A stretch of 45,400 nt of DNA from Candidatus Pseudoscillospira falkowii (GCA_904374485.1 CAJFFX010000019.1:1-45400), one strand, 5' to 3'. Positions 10,301-21,347 are shown, counted from the stretch's first letter. Translations and numbers: made by a program. Notes: generated by a model from the letters alone, not told the origin.

Positions 10301-10792
10301 TCAGGGCGCGCCCATGGCGCCGGCGGTCTGAAAGCCGGGAAAGCCGATCTGCCGCAGGGCCTCGTAGGCGAAGATCGCCACGGCGTTGGAAAGGTTCAGA
10401 CAGCGGGCGCCCGGCAGCATGGGCAGGCGCAGGCAGCGCTCGGCGTGGGCGGCGAGGAAATCTTCGGAAAGACCCCGGGTCTCCTTGCCGAAAAAGAGCC
10501 AGCACCCGTCGCGGAAGGACGCTTCGTAATAGGGGCGCGGCGCCTTGGAGGACGCCAGCCAGATGTCGGTGGCGTCGCTGCGGCGGCGGAAGAGATCGTC
10601 CAAACTGTCGTAGACCGACAGGTCCAGGCGGTCCCAGTAGTCGAGGCCGGCACGCTTGACGGCCTTGTCGGAAATGTCGAAGCCCAGGGGGCGGACGAGG
10701 TGCAGCGCGCAGCCGGTGACGGAGCAGGTGCGGGAGATGTTGCCGGTGTTGGCGGGGATCTCCGGCTCCACCAAAACAATATTGATCATCAT
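10301..10792 (-). CDS. trmL: tRNA (cytidine(34)-2'-O)-methyltransferase (SPOUT family)
   Basis: 163 aa; INIVLVEPEIPANTGNISRTCSVTGCALHLVRPLGF, LFFGKETRGLSEDFL, LNLSNAVAIFAYEALRQ. Confidence 0.93.
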   Translation of the reverse strand: MMINIVLVEPEIPANTGNISRTCSVTGCALHLVRPLGFDISDKAVKRAGLDYWDRLDLSVYDSLDDLFRRRSDATDIWLASSKAPRPYYEASFRDGCWLFFGKETRGLSEDFLAAHAERCLRLPMLPGARCLNLSNAVAIFAYEALRQIGFPGFQTAGAMGAP

Positions 10793-11220
10793 TATGTCCT
10801 TTTTGATGGGATTTCTTGCGCGCCGGGGGAAGGGCGGTGCCCGCCTCCGGTCAGCCTACTTATTGTAATGCAAAGCAGGTATGATTTCAACACCGTTTTC
10901 CGCTTTTTTTCAAAGAATTGATAAAAAATTGTTCAGATTTTAGAAAAACAGAGAGAAAGTTCGTCAAAAAATGACAAACACGTTGCATATGCGACAGGGG
11001 GCGCTTTCCCACCGGGCTGCGGCGCGGAAAGATGGGGGCAGGATTTGTGCGAATTGCCGGTAAAACCGACGGGAAAGACAGGAGGAAATGAAAAAAAGAT
11101 GAAAACATGAAAAAAACATGTAAAAGGCGTGGATTTTTGCGCGGGCCTTTGCTATAATGAAACTGTATTTCATGATGGGAAAGTTTTGGCTGCAAAGCAG
11201 CGATCCTCTCCCCTCAGGAG

Positions 11221-12360
11221 TTGGTGAGAACAAACATGATCGACAGTAAGCGCGCCGTCATTTTCCTGGATGAAGAGGGCGCGGAAGAAACGAAAACAGA
11301 GCGGCCGCTGCTGTTCCGGCCGGTCCTGTTCTGCCCGATGCTGACGTGGCTGAGCGATGCGCTGCGCCGCGAAGGCGTGGAGCGCTTTTTTGTGCTTTGC
11401 GCACCGGAGGAACAGGAGGAGGCCCTTTCCTGTTTTTATAATAAGGAGAACGTCACCGTGTCCGACCGCTGGGAGGAACTGCTGGCGTTCCTGCGGGGGC
11501 CAGAGCCGGTGCTGATGGTGCCCTGCGCTGCCGTGCCGGTGGAAAGCTCCGGCGAAAACTGCGTCTACACCGCCGCCGGCGACGCCGTCTGCCGCGGCCT
11601 GGAAACGGGCAGCGGCGAAGTGGAGGGCGCGGCGGCCGTCAAGGGATTCACGGCCATCCGCTCCGTCAATGGGCTCAACAGCATGCAGTACATCGCCCGG
11701 GCCCGCATCCTGCGGGATCTGCTCCGGGACGGCGTGGACATCATGGACCCGAACAACACCTATATCGACCCCCGCGTCCGGGTGGGCGGCGGAACGATGA
11801 TCCTGCCCGGCACCATCCTGCGCGGTCGGAGCGTCATCGGCAGAAACTGCGAGATCGGCCCCAACGCCGTGGTGAACGACTGCATCGTGGGCGACGGCAC
11901 CGTGGTCAACGCCTCCCAGATCAATGAGAGCACGGTGGGCAGCAACACCCACATCGGCCCCTTCGCCTATGTGCGCCCCGGCTGCACCATCGGCGACGAT
12001 ATCAAGGTGGGCGACTTTGTGGAGGTCAAGAACTCCACCCTCGGCAACGGCACCAAGATCTCCCACCTCACCTATGTGGGCGACAGCGACGTGGGTGAGC
12101 AAGTCAATTTCGGCTGCGGCACCGTCACCGTCAATTTCGACGGCAAAGACAAGTACCGCTGCACCATCGGAAGCCATGTGTTCCTGGGCTGCAACACCAA
12201 CCTGGTGGCTCCGGTCCGCGTGGGCGACGGGGCTTACACTGCCGCCGGTTCCACCATCACGGAGGACGTGCCGGACGGCGATCTGGGCATCGCCCGGACG
12301 CGGCAAACGAACCTTTCCGGCTGGGCGGAAAAGCGCCGGGCGGAAGGCCGCCTGAAATAA
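11221..12360 (+). CDS. GlmU homolog: left-handed beta-helix acetyltransferase domain with degenerate N-terminal nucleotidyltransferase domain
   Basis: C-terminal half is GlmU-like (IDPRVRVGGGTMILPGTILRG...NSTLGNGTKISHLTYVGDSDVGEQVNFGCGTVTVNFDGKDKYRCTIGSHVFLGCNTNLVAPVRVGDGAYTAAGSTIT). The N-terminal segment RAVIFLDEEGAEETKTERPLLFRPVLFCPML aligns by eye to AVILAAGxGTRMxSxxPKVLxxVxGxPML but the catalytic GxGTRM..PK motif is gone. Confidence 0.85.
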   Translation: MVRTNMIDSKRAVIFLDEEGAEETKTERPLLFRPVLFCPMLTWLSDALRREGVERFFVLCAPEEQEEALSCFYNKENVTVSDRWEELLAFLRGPEPVLMVPCAAVPVESSGENCVYTAAGDAVCRGLETGSGEVEGAAAVKGFTAIRSVNGLNSMQYIARARILRDLLRDGVDIMDPNNTYIDPRVRVGGGTMILPGTILRGRSVIGRNCEIGPNAVVNDCIVGDGTVVNASQINESTVGSNTHIGPFAYVRPGCTIGDDIKVGDFVEVKNSTLGNGTKISHLTYVGDSDVGEQVNFGCGTVTVNFDGKDKYRCTIGSHVFLGCNTNLVAPVRVGDGAYTAAGSTITEDVPDGDLGIARTRQTNLSGWAEKRRAEGRLK

Positions 12361-12508
12361 GGTTTTCCCGCCGGCGCGCCGGCGTGAAACGATAGAAGAA
12401 ATAACGAACAGAAGAACTGCACGATGCGGGAGCGATCCATTTCAAGCAAAATGAGGATCCGTCAACTGAGAACCGAAATCGAAAAATGAAAAAGAGAGGT
12501 ACTTTGGA

Positions 12509-13468
<960 letters not shown>

Positions 13469-13552
13469 AAGTACCATCTGCAGGATGATATATGAGCGTC
13501 TGGCGGGGATCGCGGATCCCCGCCTTTCGCTGTGCGGCAAAAGGAGAAGAGC

Positions 13553-14146
13553 ATGTTCTTTCGTGAAAAAAGCGGCGCGGTGTCCTGGCTGCTGGTATGT
13601 CTGGGCAACCCGGGCATAAAATATAAAAACACCCGGCACAATGTGGGCTTCCACGCGGCGGACGCCCTGGAAAAGCGCTGCGGCGCGAAGTTCGACCGGC
13701 TCAAGTGCCGCGCCCTGACGGGCAGTGTGACGCTGGGCGGGGAAAAGGTGCTGGTGATGAAGCCCCAGACCATGATGAACCTCTCCGGCCAGGCGGTGCA
13801 GGAGGCAGCACGGTTCTACAAGGTGCCGCCCGAGCGCGTCCTCGTGATTTGTGACGACGTGTCCCTGTCGGTGGGGCACATGCGGCTGCGGACCGGCGGC
13901 AGCGCCGGTGGCCACAATGGCCTCAAGGATATCATCCAGCGCCTGGGCAGCAGCGATTTCCCCCGCATCAAGATCGGCGTGGGCGAAAAGCCCCGCCCGG
14001 AGTACGACCTGGCCGATTGGGTCCTGGGCCGCCCCACCCAGAAGGAGTGGGAGACCATCGAGGCTGTGATCCAGCGCGCTCTGGACGCCGCGGAATGCCT
14101 CATCGAAGAGGGCGCGGACAAGGCCATGAGCCGCTACAACAACTGA
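13553..14146 (+). CDS. pth: Peptidyl-tRNA hydrolase
   Basis: ATG at 13553; LLVCLGNPGIKYKNTRHNVGFHAADALEK, LVICDDVSLSVGHMRLRTGGSAGGHNGLKDIIQRLGSSDFPRIKIGVG. Confidence 0.97.
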   Translation: MFFREKSGAVSWLLVCLGNPGIKYKNTRHNVGFHAADALEKRCGAKFDRLKCRALTGSVTLGGEKVLVMKPQTMMNLSGQAVQEAARFYKVPPERVLVICDDVSLSVGHMRLRTGGSAGGHNGLKDIIQRLGSSDFPRIKIGVGEKPRPEYDLADWVLGRPTQKEWETIEAVIQRALDAAECLIEEGADKAMSRYNN

Positions 14147-14252
14147 CCGCCGCCGGCGCGGCGGCATCCATAGGAAAAACCAGCAGCAGTGCGCGCCCTT
14201 CCCCCGGAGGGCGCGGACTGCCATTGCCCGCTTGCGAGAAAAGGAGGAGCCC

Positions 14253-17200
14253 ATGGAACGGCTGATCGAAGCGATACAGGAGATCCCGGAGGTAGCGGAA
14301 CTGCTGCGAAGCGCGGAAAGCGGCGGCTGCCCCGCCGCCATGACCGGCCTGGGGCCGGTCCACCGGGCCCACATGGGCGCGGCCCTGCTGCGCGGCGGCG
14401 CATCGGCGCTGCTGGCCCTCTGTGCCGACGAGGGGGAGGCCCGCCGCATGGCGGCGGACCTGCAGGCCTTCACGGGCGAGGAAGCGGTGGTGCTGCCGGG
14501 GCGTGAGTTCCGCTTCCACCCTGCGGCAGTCACCTCCCGGGGCTGGGAGGAACAGCGCTTGGCGGCGCTCTACCGCATCGCCGCCGGCGAAGCGCGGATC
14601 ATCGCGGCTACGCCTGACGCCCTGGCCCAGCGCACCATGCCCAAAGAGCAGCTGCTGTCGGCCGTCCGCACCCTGCGGCCGGGCGATGCCGCCGAACCGG
14701 CGGAGCTGGCGGAGCATCTGCTCCGCTGCGGCTACAGCCGCTGCGAGCAGGTGGAGGGCCCAGGCCAGTTTGCCCTGCGCGGCGGCATTCTCGACGTGTT
14801 CGGCCCCGGCATGGCGTCGCCGGTGCGCGTGGAGTTTTTCGGCGACGAAGTGGACGCCATGGGTGCCTTTGACACGGCGAGCCAGCGGCGCACGGAAAAT
14901 GTGAAAAGTGTGCTGCTGCTGCCGGCGGACGAGGTGCTCCCGGAGATGGCTGAGGGCGGCGCGGCGGGGCTGGCCGGACAGCTGGACACCCTGCGCGCCA
15001 AATTGGAAAAGAAAAAGAGCACCCGGCAGGAGCTGCTGCAGGCCCTGGAGCGGGACGCGGAGCTTCTGCGGGAGCACGCGCTCCACAGCGGCCTGGACCG
15101 CTACGCCGCGGCCGTCTGGCGGGAAACCGTCACGCCGGCGGCCTATCTGCCGGCGGACTGCGCTGTCTGCGTCTGCGACAGTGCCCGGGTGACGGAGCGG
15201 CTGAAAAACGATCTGTGGCGGGCCCGGGAGGACGTGAAAAGCGCCCTGGAAACGGGGACCCTGGCGGGCGAATGGGCCCAGCTCACCGTCGGGGCGGAAG
15301 AACTGTGGAAAGATCTGGGGGAGCGGCCGCTGTATTTTTTGAACTCCCTGCCCACCTCCCGCTATCCCCTGCCGCCGAAGAGCCTGCTGCAGCTGAACGC
15401 CAAGCAGCTCTCCTCCTACGGCGGCAGCCTGGAGACCGCGGCGGCGGATATGGAGCAGTATCTGAAGGAGGGCTTCCGGGTGCTGGTGCTGTGCAGCAGC
15501 CAGCGGCGCGCGCAGAATCTTCAGAGCATCCTGCAGGCGCGCGGCGTCCCCGCGTCTCTGGATTTTGACATGGAAGCGCTGCCCGCCCCCGGCGCGGCGC
15601 AGATCTCCCTGGGGGCGCTGTCGGCGGGCATCGAATACGCGCAGATCTCCCTGGCGGTGCTGACGGAGGGGCAGCTTCTGGCGCCGAAGCAGAAAAAGTC
15701 CCGGACGCGCAGCGCAAAAACGAACCGCCAGAAGCTTCAGTCCTATACCGATCTGACCCCCGGCGATCTGGTGGTCCACGTCCACCACGGCGTGGGCCGC
15801 TTCGTGGGCATCTTCAAAATGACGGTGGACGGCGCGGACCGGGACTATATCAAGATCGCCTATGCCGGCAGCGACTGCCTCTATGTGCCGGCCACCCAGC
15901 TGGACCTGGTGAGCAAATACATCGGCGGCGGGGAGCACCAGGAAACGATGCGCCTGAACAAGCTGGGCGGCACGGACTGGGCCCGCAGCACCCGCCGGGC
16001 CAAGGCGGCGGCCAAGGATCTGGCCAAGGGCCTGATCCAGCTGTACGCCGAACGGCAGAAAAAGCGGGGCTTTGCCTTTTCTCCGGATTCCCCCTGGCAG
16101 CTGGAATTCGAGGAGGCCTTTCCCTATGAGGAGACCGAGGACCAGCTGCGCTGCATTCGGGAGGTCAAGAGCGATATGGAGCGCCCGGTGCCCATGGACC
16201 GCCTGCTGTGCGGCGACGTGGGCTACGGCAAGACCGAAGTGGCCCTGCGGGCGGTGATGAAGTGCATCCTCGACGGGAAGCAGGCGGCTATCCTGGTGCC
16301 CACCACGGTCCTGGCCCAGCAGCATTACGCCACGGCGGTGAGCCGCTTCCGCTCCTTCCCGGTGAATATCGCGGTGCTCAGCCGCTTCCAGACACCCAAG
16401 GCGAGCAGAAAGATCCTCCAGGACCTGAAAACGGGGGCCGTGGATCTTTTGATCGGCACCCACCGCCTGCTGCAGAAGGGCGTGGAATTCAAGGATCTGG
16501 GGCTGCTGGTCATCGACGAGGAGCAGCGCTTCGGCGTGACACACAAGGAAAAGCTCAAGGAGATGGCCCGGCAGGTGGACGTGCTGACGCTGTCGGCCAC
16601 CCCCATCCCGCGGACGCTGAACATGGCCCTTTCCGGCGTGCGGGATATGAGCACCCTGGAGGCCCCGCCCCAGGACCGCCAGCCGGTGCAGACCTATGTG
16701 ATAGAGCACGACTGGGGCATGCTTGCCGACGCCATGCGCCGGGAGATCCAGCGCCACGGCCAGGTCTATTACCTGCATAACCGGGTGGAAAATATCGACC
16801 GCACCGCCGCCCACATCCAGCAGCTCCTGGGGGAGGAGGTCCGCGTGGTCACGGCCCACGGAAAGCTCTCCGAGCAGCAGCTCTCGGCAGTGATGCAGGA
16901 GGTCATCGACGGACAGGCACAGGTGCTGGTGTGTACCACCATCATTGAAACAGGCATCGATATTCCGAACGTGAATACGCTGATCGTGGAGGACGCCGAC
17001 CATCTGGGCCTGGCCCAGCTGCACCAGATCCGCGGCCGGATCGGCCGCAGTGCCCGGCGGGCGTATGCGTACATGACCTACCGCCGGGGCAAGGTGCTTT
17101 CGGAAACGGCGGATAAGCGCCTGACGGCCATCCGGGAATATGTGGAATTCGGCTCCGGCTTCAAGATCGCCATGCGCGATTTAGAGATCCGCGGCGCGGG

Positions 17201-17771
17201 CAACCTGCTGGGGCCGGAGCAGTCCGGCTTTATGATGAGCGTAGGCTATGACCTGTATCTGAAGCTGTTGGAAGAGGCGGTGCTGGAGGAGCGGGGCGAG
17301 GAGCGGAAGAAGGAGCCGGAGTGCACGGCGGACTTGAATATTTCCGCCAATATCCCCGAGCGGTATGTGGCCGCGCCGGAACAGCGCATGGACCTCTACC
17401 GCCGCATCGCGGCCATCCGCACCCGGGAGGACGCCGACGACCTGACGGACGAACTGCTGGATCGCTACGGCGACTTGCCCCGGAGCGTCCGGGCGCTGCT
17501 GGATGTGGCGCTGCTGCGCGCTGCGGCGGCCAAGCTGGGCGTGTCCGAGATCGCCCAGAAGGACCAGAGCGTGCGCTTCTCCCTGACGGACGTGGATCTG
17601 CAGCGCATCGCGGCGGTGTGCGGCATGAAGAAATACCGCGCCCGTCTGCGGCTGGAGGCGGGCGGCGCGCCCGCCGTGGTGCTGCGCCTGCAGCCGAAGG
17701 AAGACATACTGGAGCAGTGCATGGAACTCGTCGACGCCCTGCACGGCGCCGCGCCGGCGGAAAAGAGCTGA
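14253..17771 (+). CDS. mfd: Transcription-repair coupling factor
   Basis: ATG 14253 after AAGGAGG; UvrB-like module, CarD-like domain (LTPGDLVVHVHHGVGRFVGI), DEAD motor (DRLLCGDVGYGKTEVALRA, DEEQRFGVTHKEKLKE), TRCF domain. Confidence 0.98.
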   Translation: MERLIEAIQEIPEVAELLRSAESGGCPAAMTGLGPVHRAHMGAALLRGGASALLALCADEGEARRMAADLQAFTGEEAVVLPGREFRFHPAAVTSRGWEEQRLAALYRIAAGEARIIAATPDALAQRTMPKEQLLSAVRTLRPGDAAEPAELAEHLLRCGYSRCEQVEGPGQFALRGGILDVFGPGMASPVRVEFFGDEVDAMGAFDTASQRRTENVKSVLLLPADEVLPEMAEGGAAGLAGQLDTLRAKLEKKKSTRQELLQALERDAELLREHALHSGLDRYAAAVWRETVTPAAYLPADCAVCVCDSARVTERLKNDLWRAREDVKSALETGTLAGEWAQLTVGAEELWKDLGERPLYFLNSLPTSRYPLPPKSLLQLNAKQLSSYGGSLETAAADMEQYLKEGFRVLVLCSSQRRAQNLQSILQARGVPASLDFDMEALPAPGAAQISLGALSAGIEYAQISLAVLTEGQLLAPKQKKSRTRSAKTNRQKLQSYTDLTPGDLVVHVHHGVGRFVGIFKMTVDGADRDYIKIAYAGSDCLYVPATQLDLVSKYIGGGEHQETMRLNKLGGTDWARSTRRAKAAAKDLAKGLIQLYAERQKKRGFAFSPDSPWQLEFEEAFPYEETEDQLRCIREVKSDMERPVPMDRLLCGDVGYGKTEVALRAVMKCILDGKQAAILVPTTVLAQQHYATAVSRFRSFPVNIAVLSRFQTPKASRKILQDLKTGAVDLLIGTHRLLQKGVEFKDLGLLVIDEEQRFGVTHKEKLKEMARQVDVLTLSATPIPRTLNMALSGVRDMSTLEAPPQDRQPVQTYVIEHDWGMLADAMRREIQRHGQVYYLHNRVENIDRTAAHIQQLLGEEVRVVTAHGKLSEQQLSAVMQEVIDGQAQVLVCTTIIETGIDIPNVNTLIVEDADHLGLAQLHQIRGRIGRSARRAYAYMTYRRGKVLSETADKRLTAIREYVEFGSGFKIAMRDLEIRGAGNLLGPEQSGFMMSVGYDLYLKLLEEAVLEERGEERKKEPECTADLNISANIPERYVAAPEQRMDLYRRIAAIRTREDADDLTDELLDRYGDLPRSVRALLDVALLRAAAAKLGVSEIAQKDQSVRFSLTDVDLQRIAAVCGMKKYRARLRLEAGGAPAVVLRLQPKEDILEQCMELVDALHGAAPAEKS

Positions 17772-17901
17772 GCGCGGGAAGGGAAAAAGCCCTTGTGCAG
17801 GGACGGGGGATGTGATACAATGAATTGGATTTTATGGCGGGCCGGCGCGCTGCGCGGAAAGCGGCGCGCAGCGGCTGCGGCGCAAGGAGAAAGGGTGTTT
17901 T

Positions 17902-18726
17902 ATGATCATGGAGGGTCTGAAAAGCAGAGCGGTGGCGCTGGTCGTGTGTGCGGCGCTGATCCTGGTGGGCTGGTTCGGCGGCAGCGCCATCCAGAATGCA
18001 CAGGACGATCTGATCACGCTGCGGGCCGCCGGCCTTAAGGCGGACACGGTGGTCATGACCATCGGCGAGCAGGAGATCACGGCGGCGGAATACCTGTATT
18101 GGCTGACCAACGCCTGCGACACCGTCTATCAGTATTACGGCATCACCGACTGGAGCATGGCCCTCAGTGAGGACCTGACCGTAGGCGACTATGCCAAGGA
18201 GCAGGCGGATTACTATGTGTCCCAGTATGCGGCCATCCGCCAGATGGCGGAGGAAAAGGACGTCACGCTGACCGAGGAGCAGCAGACAGAGCTGGACGGC
18301 ATGCGGGACTACTATGTCGGCTACTACGGCTCCGAGGAGATGTACGACTATCTCCTGGCCTACGCGGGCTTGACCGAGGAGATGCTGACGGAGAGCAATG
18401 TGGTGCCCTATCTCTATGAGACGATCTGCGCCCAGCTGTTGAGCGAGGGCGGCGAGCTGGAGCCCACAGAAGCGCGCCTTCAGGAATTTGCCGAGACCCA
18501 CGGCTACACCGGGGCCAGCGACGAGATGCTGCTGCTCTATTACACCGACACTGGCTACGGCGCGGTGTACGACTATGTCAACGACTATATCGAGGGCATG
18601 GAAGTCGTGAAGACCGAGGCCTATGACGCCATCGACGTGGCGGAATTCTATCCGGCCCTGCTGGCTGAGCGCCAGGCGCTGCCGGTGCCGTCGCTGGATA
18701 CGGACAGCGGCTCTTCCGCAGAATAA
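17902..18726 (+). CDS. SurA/PrsA N-terminal-like membrane-anchored protein without an obvious PPIase domain
   Basis: Signal/TM (LKSRAVALVVCAALILVGWFGGSAI) then VVMTIGEQEITAAEYLYWLT, an acidic helical SurA-N-like region; directly downstream of mfd. Confidence 0.55.
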   Translation: MIMEGLKSRAVALVVCAALILVGWFGGSAIQNAQDDLITLRAAGLKADTVVMTIGEQEITAAEYLYWLTNACDTVYQYYGITDWSMALSEDLTVGDYAKEQADYYVSQYAAIRQMAEEKDVTLTEEQQTELDGMRDYYVGYYGSEEMYDYLLAYAGLTEEMLTESNVVPYLYETICAQLLSEGGELEPTEARLQEFAETHGYTGASDEMLLLYYTDTGYGAVYDYVNDYIEGMEVVKTEAYDAIDVAEFYPALLAERQALPVPSLDTDSGSSAE

Positions 18727-18746
18727 AAAAACGCACCGGAGAGGGA

Positions 18747-18779
18747 CCCGGGGCCGCAAAACAGCGGCCCCGGGTTTTT
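18747..18779 (+). terminator. Rho-independent terminator
   Basis: CCCGGGGCCGC-AAAACA-GCGGCCCCGGG-TTTTT. Confidence 0.8.
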
Positions 18780-18851
18780 GCACAAAACGGAGGAAATGGT
18801 ACAAATAAATCCTTCTATAATGCGCAAATATAAGACAATTATGACTTGAAA

Positions 18852-18869
18852 TTGTTAATATTTTAACAA
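18852..18869. promoter_or_regulatory. Rex (redox-sensing repressor) operator upstream of thl
   Basis: TTGTTAA-TATT-TTAACAA, exact match to the Rex consensus TTGTTAAnnnnTTAACAA; embedded in the 24-bp palindrome AAATTGTTAATATTTTAACAATTT. Confidence 0.85.
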
Positions 18870-18906
18870 TTTGTAGGAAATATACAGGTTTTTTACCTGT
18901 GGCATG

Positions 18907-18935
18907 TTGACATTTGGAGTATTTGCGAGTAAACT
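18907..18935 (+). promoter_or_regulatory. Candidate sigma-A promoter for thl
   Basis: TTGACA - 17 nt - TAAACT. Confidence 0.5.
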
Positions 18936-18966
18936 GAAGCCATCAAAAACTATAGGAGGTATTCCC

Positions 18967-20226
18967 GTGTCTGAGATTTATATCGTGAATTGCTGCAGAA
19001 CCGCAATTGGTTCCTTCGGCGGCTCCCTGAAGGATGTGCCCGCCACTGAGATGGGCGCCATTGTCGCCAAAGAAGCGCTGAAGCGCGCTGGCGTCAAGCC
19101 CGAGCAGGTGAGTGAAGTGATGTTCGGCTGCATCCTGACCGCAGGTCAGGGCCAGAACGTCGCCCGTCAGGTCGCCGTCAAGGCCGGCATCCCCTATTCC
19201 GTTCCCGCTTACACCGTGGGCATGGTCTGCGGCTCCGGCATGAAGTCCGTCATCGAAGGCGCCCGCGCCATCAAGGCCGGCGACGCTGAGATCGTCCTCT
19301 GCGGCGGCACCGAGAACATGTCCGCCGCCCCCTATGCAGTTCCCACCGGCCGCTACGGCGCCCGCATGGGCAACACCCAGATGGTCGACACCATGATCAA
19401 GGACGGCCTGTGGGAAGCTTACAACAACTATCACATGGGTACCACCGCTGAAAATATCAACGACGTGTGGGGCATCACCCGCGAAGAGCAGGATGCTTTC
19501 GCCGCCGCCTCCCAGCAGAAGACCGAAGCTGCCCAGAAGGCCGGCAAGTTCGAGGCTGAGATCGTTCCCGTGCCCGTAAAGAAGAAGAAGGAGATCGTCG
19601 AGTTCAAGGTCGACGAGTATCCCAAGGCCGGCGTCACCGCCGAGAGCATCGCCAAGCTGCGCGGCGCGTTCCCCGTGGGGCCCGAGGGCGTTGAGGACGA
19701 GATCGTCCACACCTTCGAGCTGACCGGCGTCCATGAGGCCGACACCAAGAAGCATGTCCAGCGCGTCACCGCCGCCAACGCTTCCGGCATCAACGACGGC
19801 GCTGCTGCCATCGTCCTGGCTTCCGCCGAAGCCGTCGAGAAGTACGGCCTGAAGCCCATGGCAAAGCTGATCGGCTATGGCCAGGGCGGCGTGGATCCCA
19901 AGATCATGGGTGTCGGCCCTGTGCCCGCTTCCCGCAACGCCATGGCGGCTGCCGGTGTGACCATCGACGACATCGACCTGGTGGAAGCCAACGAAGCCTT
20001 CGCCGCCCAGTCCATCGCTGTGGCCCGCGAGCTCGGCTTTGATATGTCCAAGGTCAACGTCAACGGCGGCGCTATCTCCCTGGGCCATCCCGTGGGTGCT
20101 TCCGGCGCGCGCATCATCGTCACTCTGCTGCACGAGATGCAGAGAAGAGACGACGCCAAGAAGGGCCTGGCCACGCTGTGCATCGGCGGCGGCATGGGCA
20201 CCGCAGTCGTGGTCGAGAAGTGCTGA
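18967..20226 (+). CDS. thl: Acetyl-CoA acetyltransferase (thiolase)
   Basis: GTG start at 18967 with [97 protein letters not shown]. Confidence 0.97.
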   Translation: MSEIYIVNCCRTAIGSFGGSLKDVPATEMGAIVAKEALKRAGVKPEQVSEVMFGCILTAGQGQNVARQVAVKAGIPYSVPAYTVGMVCGSGMKSVIEGARAIKAGDAEIVLCGGTENMSAAPYAVPTGRYGARMGNTQMVDTMIKDGLWEAYNNYHMGTTAENINDVWGITREEQDAFAAASQQKTEAAQKAGKFEAEIVPVPVKKKKEIVEFKVDEYPKAGVTAESIAKLRGAFPVGPEGVEDEIVHTFELTGVHEADTKKHVQRVTAANASGINDGAAAIVLASAEAVEKYGLKPMAKLIGYGQGGVDPKIMGVGPVPASRNAMAAAGVTIDDIDLVEANEAFAAQSIAVARELGFDMSKVNVNGGAISLGHPVGASGARIIVTLLHEMQRRDDAKKGLATLCIGGGMGTAVVVEKC

Positions 20227-20267
20227 AAAGCGCTCCGGCAGCGATCGGATAAGCGTACATAAAATCG

Positions 20268-20310
20268 TGCTCCGGGCGGGGACAGGCTCCCCGCCTGGAG
20301 CATCTTTTTT
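20268..20310 (+). terminator. Terminator after thl
   Basis: TGCTCCGGGCGGGGA / TCCCCGCCTGGAGCA stem followed by a T-tract. Confidence 0.8.
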
Positions 20311-20567
20311 GCTTTGCGCGCCGGGACGGAGCATGCCGCGCAGGGAAAGGAACTTGTGTGCAGAATGCACAAAAATGGGCCGAAAAAATTGGAATAAAAA
20401 ACGCCGTGGTTTTTATTTACATAAAATTACAATTTGACGCGATAAAAACAAATATCGGGCGAAAATATGGGATAAAACGAACAAGAACGTGTAAATTTCG
20501 TCTTTATATCAAAAAAATGTTAATAATATTTTTTCGCCGCCCGCACAAAAAACTGAGCGGCAAATAG

Positions 20568-20595
20568 TTGAAAATTACCAAAACTGTGCTATAAT
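20568..20595 (+). promoter_or_regulatory. Candidate sigma-A promoter for atoDA
   Basis: TTGAAA - 16 nt - TATAAT, with TG one base upstream of the -10. Confidence 0.6.
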
Positions 20596-20666
20596 ACAAG
20601 CATAGATTGCATGGAAGGAAAATGTGGAGTAGTTCCATGTGAATAAAAATGGGAGGTAAAAAATTC

Positions 20667-21347
20667 ATGGCTAAAGTTGTATCTATGAACGAGGCTCTGG
20701 CTCAGGTCAAAGACGGCATGACCATCATGGTCGGCGGTTTCCTGAGCGCCGGCGCCCCCAACGAAATTCTGCATGCGATCGCAGAGAGCGGTGTGAAGGA
20801 CCTGACGGTGATCTGCAACGATGGCGGCATGCCCCAGCGCGAGCACAGCCTGGCTGAAATGATCCACAACGGTCAGGTGGCACACCTGTGGGCGACCCAT
20901 ATCGGCATGAACCCCGAGGTCGGCCAGAAGATGAACGACGGCTCCATGAAGGTCACTCTGGTTCCCCAGGGTTCCATGGCTGAAAAGATCCGTGCAGGCG
21001 GCTACGGCCTGGGCGGTATCCTGACCCCCACCGGTCTCGCCACCCCTGTGGGCGAAGGCGCTGAGGACGTCGGCGGCACCAAGAAGGAAGTCATCACTAT
21101 CGACGGCAAGGAGTTCCTGCTGGAGCGTCCTCTGCGCGCTGATCTGGCGCTCATCTACGGTTCCACCGCTGATAAGTACGGCAACGTGAAGATCCACGGC
21201 GATGCCCGGAACTTCAACACCGTGATGGCTGCTGCTGCGGACACCGTGATCTGCCAGGCCGACGAGATCATCGACATGATGGATCCCGATGAGGTCCTGA
21301 TCCCCGGTGTTCTGGTTGACTACATTGTGGATGGAGGTAACAAGTAA
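20667..21347 (+). CDS. atoD: 3-oxoacid / acetoacetate-type CoA-transferase subunit A
   Basis: MAKVVSMNEALAQVKDGMTIMVGGFLSAGAPNEILHAI...; CoA-transferase family I alpha subunit; RBS GGGAGG; stop overlaps the next ATG. Confidence 0.92.
   Translation: MAKVVSMNEALAQVKDGMTIMVGGFLSAGAPNEILHAIAESGVKDLTVICNDGGMPQREHSLAEMIHNGQVAHLWATHIGMNPEVGQKMNDGSMKVTLVPQGSMAEKIRAGGYGLGGILTPTGLATPVGEGAEDVGGTKKEVITIDGKEFLLERPLRADLALIYGSTADKYGNVKIHGDARNFNTVMAAAADTVICQADEIIDMMDPDEVLIPGVLVDYIVDGGNK

Noticed and set aside
14100-17024. 974-aa minus-strand ORF opposite mfd
   Set aside because: Complete overlap with mfd; no recognisable domain and shadow-frame composition.
20518-20535. Possible second Rex site upstream of atoDA (ATGTTAATAATATTTTTT)
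   Set aside because: Only one half-site resembles the consensus; the other half does not.
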